From Verrucomicrobiota bacterium (GTDB lineage Bacteria; Verrucomicrobiota; Verrucomicrobiia; Limisphaerales; J093), in assembly GCA_029556615.1 (NCBI GenBank), contig JAKQDD010000071.1, forward strand, positions 1 to 64,000: 64,000 bases of DNA, in the 5' to 3' direction. Both the position numbers and the translations under genes were made by a program. The first letter of the stretch is position 1; the number at the start of each line of letters is the position of its first letter. This document shows positions 56,240-64,000 of the stretch, one piece after another. Below the pieces are notes generated by a model. That model was not told where the DNA came from, searched no databases, and saw only the letters and a list, made by a program, of their open reading frames with translations.

Positions 56240-57895
56240 ATGAAATCAGCTCGCGCCCTGATCCCCGCCCGGGGATGGATCTGGCTGGCCGTCTGCCTCG
56301 CATCGTCCGTCACTTCCGCCGGCATCCTGGATGACCTGACAAAGCCTCAGTCGGGCCGGTCCCGCCGCGCCACCTCGACCATGCGCGTCGGCGAGGTGCG
56401 CCGGGGGGGCGGCGAACGCAAGCTCGATCCGAAGGCGGATCCCAAGGGCGACCTCGAGGAAGGAAGCAATTGGGACAACCACCGGGTGCCGCCCGGAGAA
56501 ACCCACGTCCTCATGGACGAGCAGGGGCCGGGTGTGATCACCCATATCTGGCTGACGTTCCTCGGGCCTGAGCCCCAGGATTGGGCGAAACAGGGGTCTG
56601 CGAATCACCAGGAGATGCTGCTCCGGATCTACTGGGACGATAATCCCCGGCCGGCGGTCGAGGCGCCGGTGGGCGACTTTTTTGCCAACGCATTCGGCCA
56701 GCGGCGGGAGGTGGTCAGCCTCCCGGTCGTGGTCGAGGACGCCGACTCCTATAACTGCTATTGGCCGATGCCCTTCCGGAAATCCGCCCGGATCGAGATC
56801 GAGAACCAGAGCGACAAGCCGATCGGCCTGCTCTATTACAACATTGATTGGATTCAGAAAGACAAGATGCCCAGGAAGACCCCCTATTTCTACGCTCAAT
56901 ACCGGCAGGAGTACCCCGTCAGGTCCGGCACGGACTACCTCGTCCTCGAGACCCAGGGCAAGGGGCATTACGTCGGAACCGTGCTCGCGGTGCGGACCCG
57001 CAGCCCGTCGTGGTTCGGCGAGGGAGACGAGAAGATCTACATCGACGGCGAGGCCAAGCCCTCGATTTGGGGTACGGGCACCGAGGACTACTTCCTGTCG
57101 GCTTGGGGCCTGAAAACCACGAGCACGCCGTGCTTCGGGGTGTCGTACTTCGACCAGTGGGGCATCGTGGGCGGGCATACCTGCGCCTATCGCTGGCATC
57201 TCCAGGATCCCATCGTCTTCCAGAACGGCATCAAGGTCACCCTCGAGCATTTCGGCTGGATCGCGCCTGATGAAAACCGGGACTACCGGGCCATGAGCTG
57301 GAACGAGCGCGAGGACGACTACTCGAGTGTGGCGTTCTGGTACCAGACCGGCCAGCCCACGTTCACGGCACGCGCGCCCCATGCCCGGGAGCGGGCTTTG
57401 CCAAGCCTCGAGCGTGTCATCGCCTACGCCCGCGATTTCGCCGACCCGTCCCACCGCGGCGTTGGCAATGCCCGGCCGCAGCGGCTCGATCTTTATCCCG
57501 AGCCCCAACTGCTCTATCAGCCTGCGCAGGCCGAGGGCGCGTGGATCGAGATCCCGTTCGAGGTCGCGCGCAAGGAGCCACTGCGCTTGCTCATCCAGGC
57601 CACCAAGGCCGACGACTACGGCAAGTACCAGGCCATCCTCGATGGCACGCGGATCGGTCGGGCCATGGACTTCTTCAGCCCCAAGATCACCAGCGAGGAG
57701 TTCCACCTCTTGGATTTTTGGCCGGAGCCGGGACCCCACCGGCTGCGGCTCGAGTGCGTGGGCCGCAACGTCCAATCCGCCGGACACTACTGCGGCCTCG
57801 AATCGGTCCGGCTCCGGGAGCGGCGTCCCCGCGTGGCCGAGATGGCTCACGACAAAGACAAGGATTGGAAAAAGGAACCCAAACTGTATGAGTAA
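56240..57895 (+). CDS. DUF2961/GH172-family glycoside hydrolase, first of three
   Basis: 551 residues with a signal peptide (WIWLAVCLASSVTSA) and the DUF2961 fold. The family's catalytic pair is intact: Glu261 in FGEGDEKIYIDG and Glu282 in GTGTEDYFLS, 21 residues apart, as in the characterised difructose-anhydride enzyme. The N-terminal half carries DEQGPGVITHIWLTFLG. GH172 members act on alpha-D-fructofuranose and arabinofuranose linkages; the precise sugar here is not known. It is probably extracytoplasmic. The next gene starts before its stop (8-base overlap), so they are translationally coupled. Confidence 0.88.
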   Translation: MKSARALIPARGWIWLAVCLASSVTSAGILDDLTKPQSGRSRRATSTMRVGEVRRGGGERKLDPKADPKGDLEEGSNWDNHRVPPGETHVLMDEQGPGVITHIWLTFLGPEPQDWAKQGSANHQEMLLRIYWDDNPRPAVEAPVGDFFANAFGQRREVVSLPVVVEDADSYNCYWPMPFRKSARIEIENQSDKPIGLLYYNIDWIQKDKMPRKTPYFYAQYRQEYPVRSGTDYLVLETQGKGHYVGTVLAVRTRSPSWFGEGDEKIYIDGEAKPSIWGTGTEDYFLSAWGLKTTSTPCFGVSYFDQWGIVGGHTCAYRWHLQDPIVFQNGIKVTLEHFGWIAPDENRDYRAMSWNEREDDYSSVAFWYQTGQPTFTARAPHARERALPSLERVIAYARDFADPSHRGVGNARPQRLDLYPEPQLLYQPAQAEGAWIEIPFEVARKEPLRLLIQATKADDYGKYQAILDGTRIGRAMDFFSPKITSEEFHLLDFWPEPGPHRLRLECVGRNVQSAGHYCGLESVRLRERRPRVAEMAHDKDKDWKKEPKLYE

Positions 57896-59975
57896 TCCAG
57901 TCTCGATGAAATCCTCCATGATGAACGACTGCGGCCCGGGGGTGGGCTCCCGGGGGGTGAGCGGTGATTGGGAACGAACGTCGGGTGCCGCCCGGCGCTG
58001 GGTCGTCGCAGTTTTCGGCCTGGTGGCCGGAGGGGTCCTGGCGGGGATCGCGGCCGAGAGCCCCTTGATCACCACCCAATCGCTCCTCAAGGACATGACC
58101 GACCTCACGGGTCTCGCGTCCTTCCCGCAGCCGGCTTACACGGTCAAGCAGTTCTCCTCCTACGATCGCGCCTCGAAGTCGCCCGCCGTCGAGTGGTTTG
58201 CCAATGGCGATGCCGGGCATTACCTGCGCGTCGAGGACCGGCAGGGACGGAAGGAGCACGTGATGATGGATGCCGAGGGGCCGGGCGCCGTGGTGCGGAT
58301 CTGGTCGGCCAATCCGGCCGGCACGCTGAGGATCTACCTGGATGGGTCGGATGCGCCCGCCCTCGAAGCGCCGATGACCGATCTCCTGGGCGGCACGTTC
58401 CCGGGCCTGCCCAAGCCGATCGCCGGCGAGTACAGCAAGGGCTGGAACCTCTACTTCCCGATCCCGTACGCGCGCCACTGCAAGATCACGAGCGACAAAG
58501 GCGGCTTCTATTACCACGTCAACTACCGGACCTATCCGGCGGGGACCCGCGTGCAGTCCTTCGAGCGCAGCCAGATCGAGTCCCTGCGGGCTCCAATCCA
58601 GGCGGTGCTGGGCCGTCTCTCCGATCCGCGCGGTAAGGAGACAGACTTCGCCGGCGCGGGGCAGTGGTTCGACATGGCGCTTCCGGCGGGTGAAACCCTG
58701 CGCCAGGAATTCTACGGGCCGGCGGCGTTCACCCGGGTGGCGCTCCGCGTTTCCGCGGCGAATCCCGAGGCCGCGCTCCGCGGCTTGATCGCGAGGATCG
58801 CGTTCGACGGCGAGGCGTGCGTCGAGACGCCGTTGGGCGATTTGTTCGGGACGGCGCCGGGAGTGAACGCCTACAGCGCCCTGCCGTTGGGGGTTACTCG
58901 GGAGGGCGAGTTCTATTGTCACTGGTACATGCCGTTCAAGGAGTACGCCACCATCGAACTCGTCAATCACACCCGTGAGGAAGTCGGGTTGCGGGGGGAA
59001 ATCAACGTCGCTGACGCGGCTTGGACGGACGCTTCGATGCATTTCCACGCCAAATGGCGCGCGCAGTTCGACGTGCCCACGCGCCCGATGATCGACTGGA
59101 ACTACCTCACCGCCCGGGGCAAGGGAGTGTTTGTGGGCGTGGCCTTTGCCATCGATAACCCGGTCAAGGACTGGTGGGGTGAGGGCGACGAGAAGATCTA
59201 CGTGGACGGCGAGACGTTCCCCAGCCATTTCGGCACGGGAACGGAGGATTACTACGGGTATGCGTGGTGCTGGCCCGGGCTGTTCACTCACGCCTACCAC
59301 GCGCAACCCCGGTGCGATGGCCCCGGCAACTACGGGCGCACCAGCGTCAACCGGTTCCATGTGCTCGACCGCATTCCTTTCACCAAGGACTTCCGGTTCG
59401 ATATGGAGCTGTGGCACTGGCACCAGCAATGCAAAGTCAACATGGCCGTCACCGCCTACTGGTACGCCCGCCCGGGCGCGTCTGACGGGTTCAAGGCGAT
59501 CCAGCCCCAGGAAGCCGTCGTCAGGCCGATGACGCCCTACACCGCTCCGAAGGTCGCCGGCGCGATCGAAGGGGAGACCCTCAAGATCCTCAAGGTGACC
59601 GGTGTGGCCGATCCTCAGGAATGGGCCGGGCTCAGCGGTGAACGCCACCTCTGGTGGCACGAAGGCATGGAACCCGGCGACACGCTCGTCGTGGCCTTCC
59701 CCGCCCCCAAGGCCGGCAAATACCGCGTCCGCGGGCATTTCCTCCAGGCTCGGGATTACGGCATCCACCAGCTCGCCGTGGCCGGTCAGAAAGCCGGTGA
59801 ACCGCGGGACTTCTACAATCCGGACGTCAAGCCCACGGCCGAAATCGATCTGGGCGTGTTCGATCTCAAGGCCGGCGACAACGAGTTCTCCGTCACCGTG
59901 ATCGGCGCCAATCCGAAGGCCCAGCCTTCCTACATGTTCGGGCTCGATTACCTGAAGCTGCAGCCTGTGGATTAG
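57888..59975 (+). CDS. DUF2961/GH172-family glycoside hydrolase, second of three
   Basis: 695 residues. After a leader and TM/signal region (RRWVVAVFGLVAGGVLAGIAA) comes the DUF2961 core with DAEGPGAVVRIWSANP and the catalytic Glu432 (WWGEGDEKIYVDG) and Glu453 (GTGTEDYYGY). A C-terminal jelly-roll-like domain (LVVAFPAPKAGKYRVRGHFLQ, NEFSVTVIGANPKAQPSYMFGLDYLKL) probably binds carbohydrate. ATG 57888 lies within the end of the previous gene; ATG 57906 is an alternative. Its size is close to the third enzyme and it is longer than the first. The body is probably periplasmic or outside the cell. Confidence 0.87.
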   Translation: MSNPVSMKSSMMNDCGPGVGSRGVSGDWERTSGAARRWVVAVFGLVAGGVLAGIAAESPLITTQSLLKDMTDLTGLASFPQPAYTVKQFSSYDRASKSPAVEWFANGDAGHYLRVEDRQGRKEHVMMDAEGPGAVVRIWSANPAGTLRIYLDGSDAPALEAPMTDLLGGTFPGLPKPIAGEYSKGWNLYFPIPYARHCKITSDKGGFYYHVNYRTYPAGTRVQSFERSQIESLRAPIQAVLGRLSDPRGKETDFAGAGQWFDMALPAGETLRQEFYGPAAFTRVALRVSAANPEAALRGLIARIAFDGEACVETPLGDLFGTAPGVNAYSALPLGVTREGEFYCHWYMPFKEYATIELVNHTREEVGLRGEINVADAAWTDASMHFHAKWRAQFDVPTRPMIDWNYLTARGKGVFVGVAFAIDNPVKDWWGEGDEKIYVDGETFPSHFGTGTEDYYGYAWCWPGLFTHAYHAQPRCDGPGNYGRTSVNRFHVLDRIPFTKDFRFDMELWHWHQQCKVNMAVTAYWYARPGASDGFKAIQPQEAVVRPMTPYTAPKVAGAIEGETLKILKVTGVADPQEWAGLSGERHLWWHEGMEPGDTLVVAFPAPKAGKYRVRGHFLQARDYGIHQLAVAGQKAGEPRDFYNPDVKPTAEIDLGVFDLKAGDNEFSVTVIGANPKAQPSYMFGLDYLKLQPVD

Positions 59976-60230
59976 CCCCTTGTCAGAGAATATCTACCAA
60001 CATGTCGTCTCCCTCGCCTCCCGGGAACGGGAGGAGAGGGGCGGGGAGAGGAGGGGCCTGTGCCCGTGCCCGAGAGGGGCACGCCTCTCCCTCGATCCCT
60101 CCCCCCGCTCCGTGGTCGCAGGGGGGCGGGAAGAACCGGCGCGCCGACTCGATGCAGCGATCGGCGTTCGCGAACTGCTGTTCGCCGCAGGCGGACCCCA
60201 TTTTCCCAGCGCAGTCTGGGAAGAGGCGTG

Positions 60231-60301
60231 GAGTCCTCAACCTGTGGAATGTGTGGTCAGCAGGTCAAGTTCTGTCCGGTCCGGTTCCAAGCCTCTGCTC
60301 C
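60231..60301 (-). repeat. Module B palindromic repeat, degenerate copy 6
   Basis: In element direction it keeps CTTGGAACC, GAACTTGACC, the TTCCACAG block and the arm GTTGAGGACTC (one base changed). The partner arm near 60301-60312 is lost. It is the only copy with a broken stem. Confidence 0.75.
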
Positions 60302-60333
60302 TTACTGAGCAGTCGCCAGCATGGGCTACAGGG

Positions 60334-60394
60334 CCCCTCACCCTGCCCTCTCCCCATCCGATGGGGAGAGGGTGCCCGAAGGGCGGGTGAGGGG
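60334..60394. repeat. Nested GC-rich palindrome
   Basis: Outer arms CCCCTCACCC (60334-60343) and GGGTGAGGGG (60385-60394). Inner arms CCCTCTCCCCAT (60346-60357) and ATGGGGAGAGGG (60361-60372) with a 3-nt loop. This fold is independent of families A-D. Similar CCCTCACCC...GGGTGAGGG palindromes occur in other bacteria. Confidence 0.8.
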
Positions 60395-60426
60395 AACCGT
60401 GTAGTGCATCCCCCCGACTTATCAAT

Positions 60427-62523
60427 ATGTTAAGGATTCTAGCCATGGTGGCCGTCGGCCTCGGCGCGGCCGAGCCGGCAGTGTCAGGGGCCGCCCAAGC
60501 CTCGCCGGTCACCACCGGAACGCTACTGCAGGAAATGGCCGACCTCGAGGCCCTCGCCCGATGGCCGGATCCTGCCTACCGAGTGGTGCAGTTCGGCAGC
60601 GCCGACCGGCGATCCACGCATCCGGAGGCGCCGGGTTGGCTGGCCAACGCGGACGGTTTTGGCGGGGAACCGATCCCTGGTTTCCTGAAAGTGTTGCGCG
60701 AGCCGCGCGAGGGCGGAGCGGGCTTATACCTGATCGCGGAGGTGCAGGGGCCGGGCGCGATCGTGCGCGGCTGGTCCGCGGGGATGGGCGGGGTCCTTCG
60801 AGTCTACCTCGATCCGCCCGCGGACGCGGCAGGCCCCGACGGCGGCGCCCTGGTTTGGGAGGGGCCCGCCTACGACTTCCTGGCCCGGCGTTCCGTCCGC
60901 TACCTTCAGGCCGCCGCTCTCGCGATCGAGGCGGAAGATGCGTTCGTGCAGCAGGACGCCGACTACCTGCCGATGCCGTTTGCCGGCGGGCTGCGGGTGA
61001 CCTGGGAGGGCAAGCTCAGGGACCTCCATTTCTATCATCTCCAGACGCGGCTCTATCCCCCCGGCACGCCGGTGCGCACGTTCGATCCTGCGAAGGACTT
61101 GCGTGAGTTCGAATCCGCGGTGCGGGCCGCAGTCTCCGGATTGGCTCACCCTGGGAGCCCCAGTGCGGGCGATCGCGTTGCCATCAAGGGCGCAATCGAC
61201 CCCGGACGGAAATGGACGTGGACTCCTCCCAATCCGGGAGCGGGCGCTTTGCGCGAGTTGACGCTGAAACTCGACGCGGACCCGCTCGAGGCTGCGTTGC
61301 GGGGGGCGTTGTTGAGGATCGCCTTTGACGGTTCGCAACGGCCCCAGGTCGAGGCGCCCCTCGGCGATTTCTTCGGATCTGGTCCTGGCGTGAATCCGTT
61401 CTCGAGCCTGCCGATGGACGTGAGGCCGGACGGGACGATGGTCTGCCGGTTTGTCATGCCCTTTGCCCGGACGGTGTTGATCGAGATTCTCAATCACACC
61501 CCGGCGCCGGTGCGGTTCGAGGGGGCGATCGTGCACTCCCCCTGGTGCTGGGATGAGCGGTCCCTGCATTTCCGGGCCAAGTGGCGTGCCGACCACGATC
61601 TGCTGGCCGGTCCTGCGGCGGGGGATCTCCCCTTCCTGCTCGCGATGGGCCAAGGCCGGTTCGCCGGTTGCGCGGTCATGGTGATGAACCCCGCCGGCGC
61701 CCCCACGGCCGGGGGCAATTGGTGGGGAGAAGGCGACGAGAAGATCCTGGTCGACGGCGAAACATCGCCCTCGACGCTGGGAACCGGCTCCGAGGATTAC
61801 TTCAACTATTCGTGGAGCCGGCCGGATCTGTTCGATCATCCGTATTGCGGCCAGCCGCTGGACTCGGGTCCGGACACGTCCGGCTACGTGTCGAACCACC
61901 GGTTCCAAGTCCTGGATGCCATCCCCTTCACTCGATCCATTGCCGTGTTGATGGAGCTTTGGTCGCACACGGTCACGCCGGGCATGAGCTACTCGAGGGT
62001 GGTATATCACTACGCGCGGCCTCACGCGATGGACGACCACCGCCCTCTCATGCCCTCGGACTTGCGCATCACCCCGTTGCCCCGGCGCGAACCCAAGGCC
62101 GTGGGCGGCGCCTCGGGCGCGCGGTTCCACTTCCTGGACGCGATGGGTCCGGTGGCCACCGCCGGCGCCGTGGCGACCGTCCCGTTCCCTCTGGCCACAC
62201 AGCTGCGGGTCGTCGAATGGACCGCGGTCAAGGGAGCACGACTCCAATTCAGCCTGCCCGTCGACAAGGACCAGCGCGCGACCTTGCACTTGGTGGCCGT
62301 GCATCGTCCGGATGGGGCCACGGTCCGGGCGCTGCTGGACGACCAACCGCTCCGGGTCGCCGGCGGCGCCAGCGAGGTCCGCCTTCGCTCGGCGCATGCC
62401 GCCCGGGTGCTGAATGTCCACTTCGAACCCGTGGACCTCAAGGCGGGCACACGTACCATCACCCTCGAGTGCGTCGAACCCGGCCCCGTCGGGCTCGATT
62501 ACGTCTGGGTGAAAGGTGGCTAG
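60427..62523 (+). CDS. DUF2961/GH172-family glycoside hydrolase, third of three
   Basis: 698 residues. Catalytic pair Glu435 (WWGEGDEKILVDG) and Glu456 (GTGSEDYFNY), the same 21-residue spacing. The core also has EVQGPGAIVRGWSAG, EAPLGDFFGSGPGVNPF and the C-terminal beta domain (RTITLECVEPGPVGLDYVWVKGG). The predicted signal peptide is short (MLRILAMVAVGLGAAEPAVSGA). It aligns end to end with the second enzyme. Its TAG stop (62521-62523) is the edge of module B. Confidence 0.87.
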   Translation: MLRILAMVAVGLGAAEPAVSGAAQASPVTTGTLLQEMADLEALARWPDPAYRVVQFGSADRRSTHPEAPGWLANADGFGGEPIPGFLKVLREPREGGAGLYLIAEVQGPGAIVRGWSAGMGGVLRVYLDPPADAAGPDGGALVWEGPAYDFLARRSVRYLQAAALAIEAEDAFVQQDADYLPMPFAGGLRVTWEGKLRDLHFYHLQTRLYPPGTPVRTFDPAKDLREFESAVRAAVSGLAHPGSPSAGDRVAIKGAIDPGRKWTWTPPNPGAGALRELTLKLDADPLEAALRGALLRIAFDGSQRPQVEAPLGDFFGSGPGVNPFSSLPMDVRPDGTMVCRFVMPFARTVLIEILNHTPAPVRFEGAIVHSPWCWDERSLHFRAKWRADHDLLAGPAAGDLPFLLAMGQGRFAGCAVMVMNPAGAPTAGGNWWGEGDEKILVDGETSPSTLGTGSEDYFNYSWSRPDLFDHPYCGQPLDSGPDTSGYVSNHRFQVLDAIPFTRSIAVLMELWSHTVTPGMSYSRVVYHYARPHAMDDHRPLMPSDLRITPLPRREPKAVGGASGARFHFLDAMGPVATAGAVATVPFPLATQLRVVEWTAVKGARLQFSLPVDKDQRATLHLVAVHRPDGATVRALLDDQPLRVAGGASEVRLRSAHAARVLNVHFEPVDLKAGTRTITLECVEPGPVGLDYVWVKGG

Positions 62524-62610
62524 AGTCCTCGACCTGTGAAAGTCGATGCGATTGGGTCAAGTTCTGGTCTCTCCGGTTCCAGGCCAACCCTCCTTCCGTC
62601 GAGGACTCTA
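62521..62610 (-). repeat. Module B palindromic repeat, copy 7
   Basis: TAGAGTCCTCGAC (62521-62533) and GTCGAGGACTCTA (62598-62610), a perfect 13-bp stem. In element direction the interior has GGAAGGAGGG, CTGGAACCGGAGAGACCAG, AACTTGACC and AATCGCATCGAC. Its outer TAG is the stop codon of the upstream GH172 gene. Confidence 0.92.
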
Positions 62611-62614
62611 CGGT

Positions 62615-62699
62615 AGCGAGGCGCGGAAGAGGGGTGGGCAAGCACAGCAGGGTCTTCATGTGCCTGGGGACTCGACTGGGTCTGAGGCGGCGCCTCGCT
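62615..62699 (-). repeat. Module A palindromic repeat, copy 8 in position (seventh counted as intact or near-intact)
   Basis: AGCGAGGCG and CGCCTCGCT arms with the CATGAAGACCCTGC interior read on the minus strand. With the module B beside it, it fills the gap between two convergent genes; the outer CTA (62698-62700) is the reverse complement of the permease TAG stop. Copies 4 and 5 share a different interior, so A has two interior subtypes. Confidence 0.9.
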
Positions 62700-63939
62700 A
62701 GGCGAGAGCCAGCAGAATCACCATGCCCACGGCGCTCGTCAGCAGCGTCACCGGGATGCCGTACCTGGCGTAGTCCCAGAAACCGACCTCGACGTGTTTC
62801 CGGGCGGACTCGACTACGATCAGGTTGGCCACGGACCCCAGGAGCGTGAGGTTGCCGGCAAACGTCGTCGCCAGGGCCATGACCTTCCACATCAAGGCCG
62901 GATTCTGGAACCCGCCCACCCACTCGCCGGCCACCAGCACGAATGGGACGTTCGAAAAGACGTTCGATCCGGCGGCGGAGAACCACGCGAAGTTCCAGGC
63001 CTGGCTCGCCGCGGTCGATCCGAACACCGGATGCACCCGGGAATAGACCTGGTCCGGCAGGCCGGTCGAGTTCAGTCCCTCGACCACCACGAACAACGCC
63101 GCAAAGAACACGAGCAAATGCCAGTCCACTTGCTTGAGCACCTCGTGCGTGTCACGCCGGGCCAGCACCATCACCAGAGCGCCTCCCGTCAAGGCCGTCC
63201 ACGCCAGGTCCAACCCCGCGACGAACCCGGCAAACACCAGGGCCAAGGTGCCGAAACAGAGCTGGATCAACCGCTTGTCAACCGGTTGTCCCAGCGGTGG
63301 CGTGCGCCGAATGACAGCGCCCGCCAAAGTCTTCCGAAACCCGAAGCGCAATACCGCGTATTGAAGCGCCAGGCCCGCAACCGCCACCGGCAGCAAGCCC
63401 GCCGAGAACCGGGCGAAAGGCATGCCCGACATGCTGCCGATGATCATGTTCTGGGGGTTGCCGACCAGCGTGGCCACGCTGCCGATATTGGCGCTCATCG
63501 CCAGGGCGAGCAGATAGGGAGGCAGCGGCAGCCCTCCCCGTACGATGACCGCCACCACCAGCGGCGTGAGCATCAGGCAGACGGTGTCGTTGACCAGGAG
63601 CGCCGACAACACCCCTGAGATCAGAATCAGGTAGAGCAGCAGGCGCTGCGGCGTCGGCGCGACCGCCAGCACCCGATCCGCCGCCCAATCGAAGAAGCCC
63701 GCCATGTACAGATAGGCCGAGATCAGCATCATCCCCAGCAGGAGCACCAGGGTGTCATAATCGACCGCCCGGTAGGCGTCCTCCGGCTTCATGACGCCGG
63801 TGGCCACCATCAGGACCGTGCCCAACAGCGCCGAGGCGGGACGGTTCAAGGGCAGGATCTTGAGCCGACGCCCGCTGATCAACAGGTACGTCAGCGCGAA
63901 GATCGCGATCGCCAGGTACTCGCGCTGGGCCGCGCTCAT
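62698..63939 (-). CDS. SLC13/ArsB-like anion permease
   Basis: 413 residues with about 11 TM helices of the ion-transporter (IT) superfamily. The paired hairpin-like motifs are seen in [18 protein letters not shown] with [16 protein letters not shown], and in [15 protein letters not shown] with [17 protein letters not shown]. These match YbiR/ArsB/NhaD-type carriers for anions or sodium-coupled substrates; arsenite, citrate-like acids and sulfate are all possible. It overlaps the end of the upstream gene by three bases (ATGA). Its stop TAG lies in the module A repeat. It converges with the third GH172 gene. Confidence 0.85.
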   Translation of the reverse strand: MSAAQREYLAIAIFALTYLLISGRRLKILPLNRPASALLGTVLMVATGVMKPEDAYRAVDYDTLVLLLGMMLISAYLYMAGFFDWAADRVLAVAPTPQRLLLYLILISGVLSALLVNDTVCLMLTPLVVAVIVRGGLPLPPYLLALAMSANIGSVATLVGNPQNMIIGSMSGMPFARFSAGLLPVAVAGLALQYAVLRFGFRKTLAGAVIRRTPPLGQPVDKRLIQLCFGTLALVFAGFVAGLDLAWTALTGGALVMVLARRDTHEVLKQVDWHLLVFFAALFVVVEGLNSTGLPDQVYSRVHPVFGSTAASQAWNFAWFSAAGSNVFSNVPFVLVAGEWVGGFQNPALMWKVMALATTFAGNLTLLGSVANLIVVESARKHVEVGFWDYARYGIPVTLLTSAVGMVILLALA

Positions 63940-64000
63940 GAGATCATGCCGCGCTGGCGTAGCAGGGCTTCCATCGCCTTGTCCATCATGAGGTCCGCCA
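63936..64000 (-). CDS. 3' end of an unidentified gene upstream of the permease
   Basis: On the minus strand the frame [20 protein letters not shown] ends in TGA at 63936-63938, overlapping the permease ATG, so the two are translationally coupled. The rest of the gene lies outside the window. Twenty residues are too few to identify it. Confidence 0.55.
   Translation of the reverse strand, partial: ADLMMDKAMEALLRQRGMIS

Larger units (their letters stand above)
59976..60426. other. Repeat-rich gap between GH172 genes 2 and 3
   Basis: No gene seen. It contains a hairpin soon after the gene 2 stop (CCTCCCG-GGAA-CGGGAGG, 60017-60034, a possible terminator), a half copy of module B (60231-60301) and a nested GC-rich palindrome (60334-60394). 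These differ from the coupled junction of genes 1 and 2, so gene 3 may have its own promoter. Confidence 0.55.

Overview
The window is GC-rich and densely coded, and reads as a chromosomal segment of a free-living Verrucomicrobiota bacterium of the Limisphaerales/Pedosphaera kind. The assignment is inferred from gene content: PEP-CTERM secreted proteins, an H-X9-DG type pseudopilin, a large SPFH-protein operon, a multiheme cytochrome-TPR fusion, a long-form IspG and a run of DUF2961/GH172 enzymes. I saw no rRNA, tRNA, CRISPR array, prophage or complete insertion sequence.

Layout. 1-1.4 kb: 3' end of a carrier/thioester-reductase megasynthase gene. 1.55-5 kb: selD, whose active-site codon is an in-frame TGA (selenocysteine), and an RND-type exporter. 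5.1-12.1 kb (minus strand): an apparent operon of ABC-2 permease, membrane SPFH protein, HflC, HflK and a His-rich P1B ATPase. 12.6-15.8 kb: surA-like chaperone and pdxA, and an MBL-fold nuclease. 16.2-25.8 kb: exported and surface proteins, namely a subtilase behind a near-consensus sigma-54 promoter, two PEP-CTERM proteins, a second choice-of-anchor-like protein, a beta-propeller protein and a pseudopilin. 25.8-34.5 kb: ispG, rseP, moeB-like, pnp, a LysR regulator, a coiled-coil protein and a XerC/D recombinase. 34.5-44.4 kb: octaheme cytochrome-HEAT-TPR protein, PolX, an EEP-family protein, a YncE/phosphoesterase fusion and a C39-like protein. 44.4-54.6 kb: a Sel1-like protein, a 1084-residue UvrA, a TPR membrane protein, a sugar epimerase, a DegT aminotransferase and uppP. 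54.7-62.5 kb: L-arabinose isomerase followed by three GH172-type enzymes, which reads as a furanoside-sugar utilisation locus. The window ends with an SLC13/ArsB-like permease and the tail of the gene upstream of it.

The most unusual content is intergenic. A two-part palindromic element (module A, about 85 nt closed by AGCGAGGCG/CGCCTCGCT; module B, about 90 nt closed by a 11-14 bp stem GAGTCCTCGAC/GTCGAGGACTC) occurs seven times for each module. The B stem shows compensatory base changes between copies. The element edges carry TAG, and this TAG is the stop codon of five neighbouring genes. One copy exactly fills the gap between two convergent genes, one supplies the C-terminal tail of PdxA and one supplies the start codon of the YncE/phosphoesterase gene. 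Two further dispersed families are present in two copies each: C, which can encode a conserved peptide, and D, a double hairpin upstream of both rseP and uvrA. I do not recognise any of these three families.
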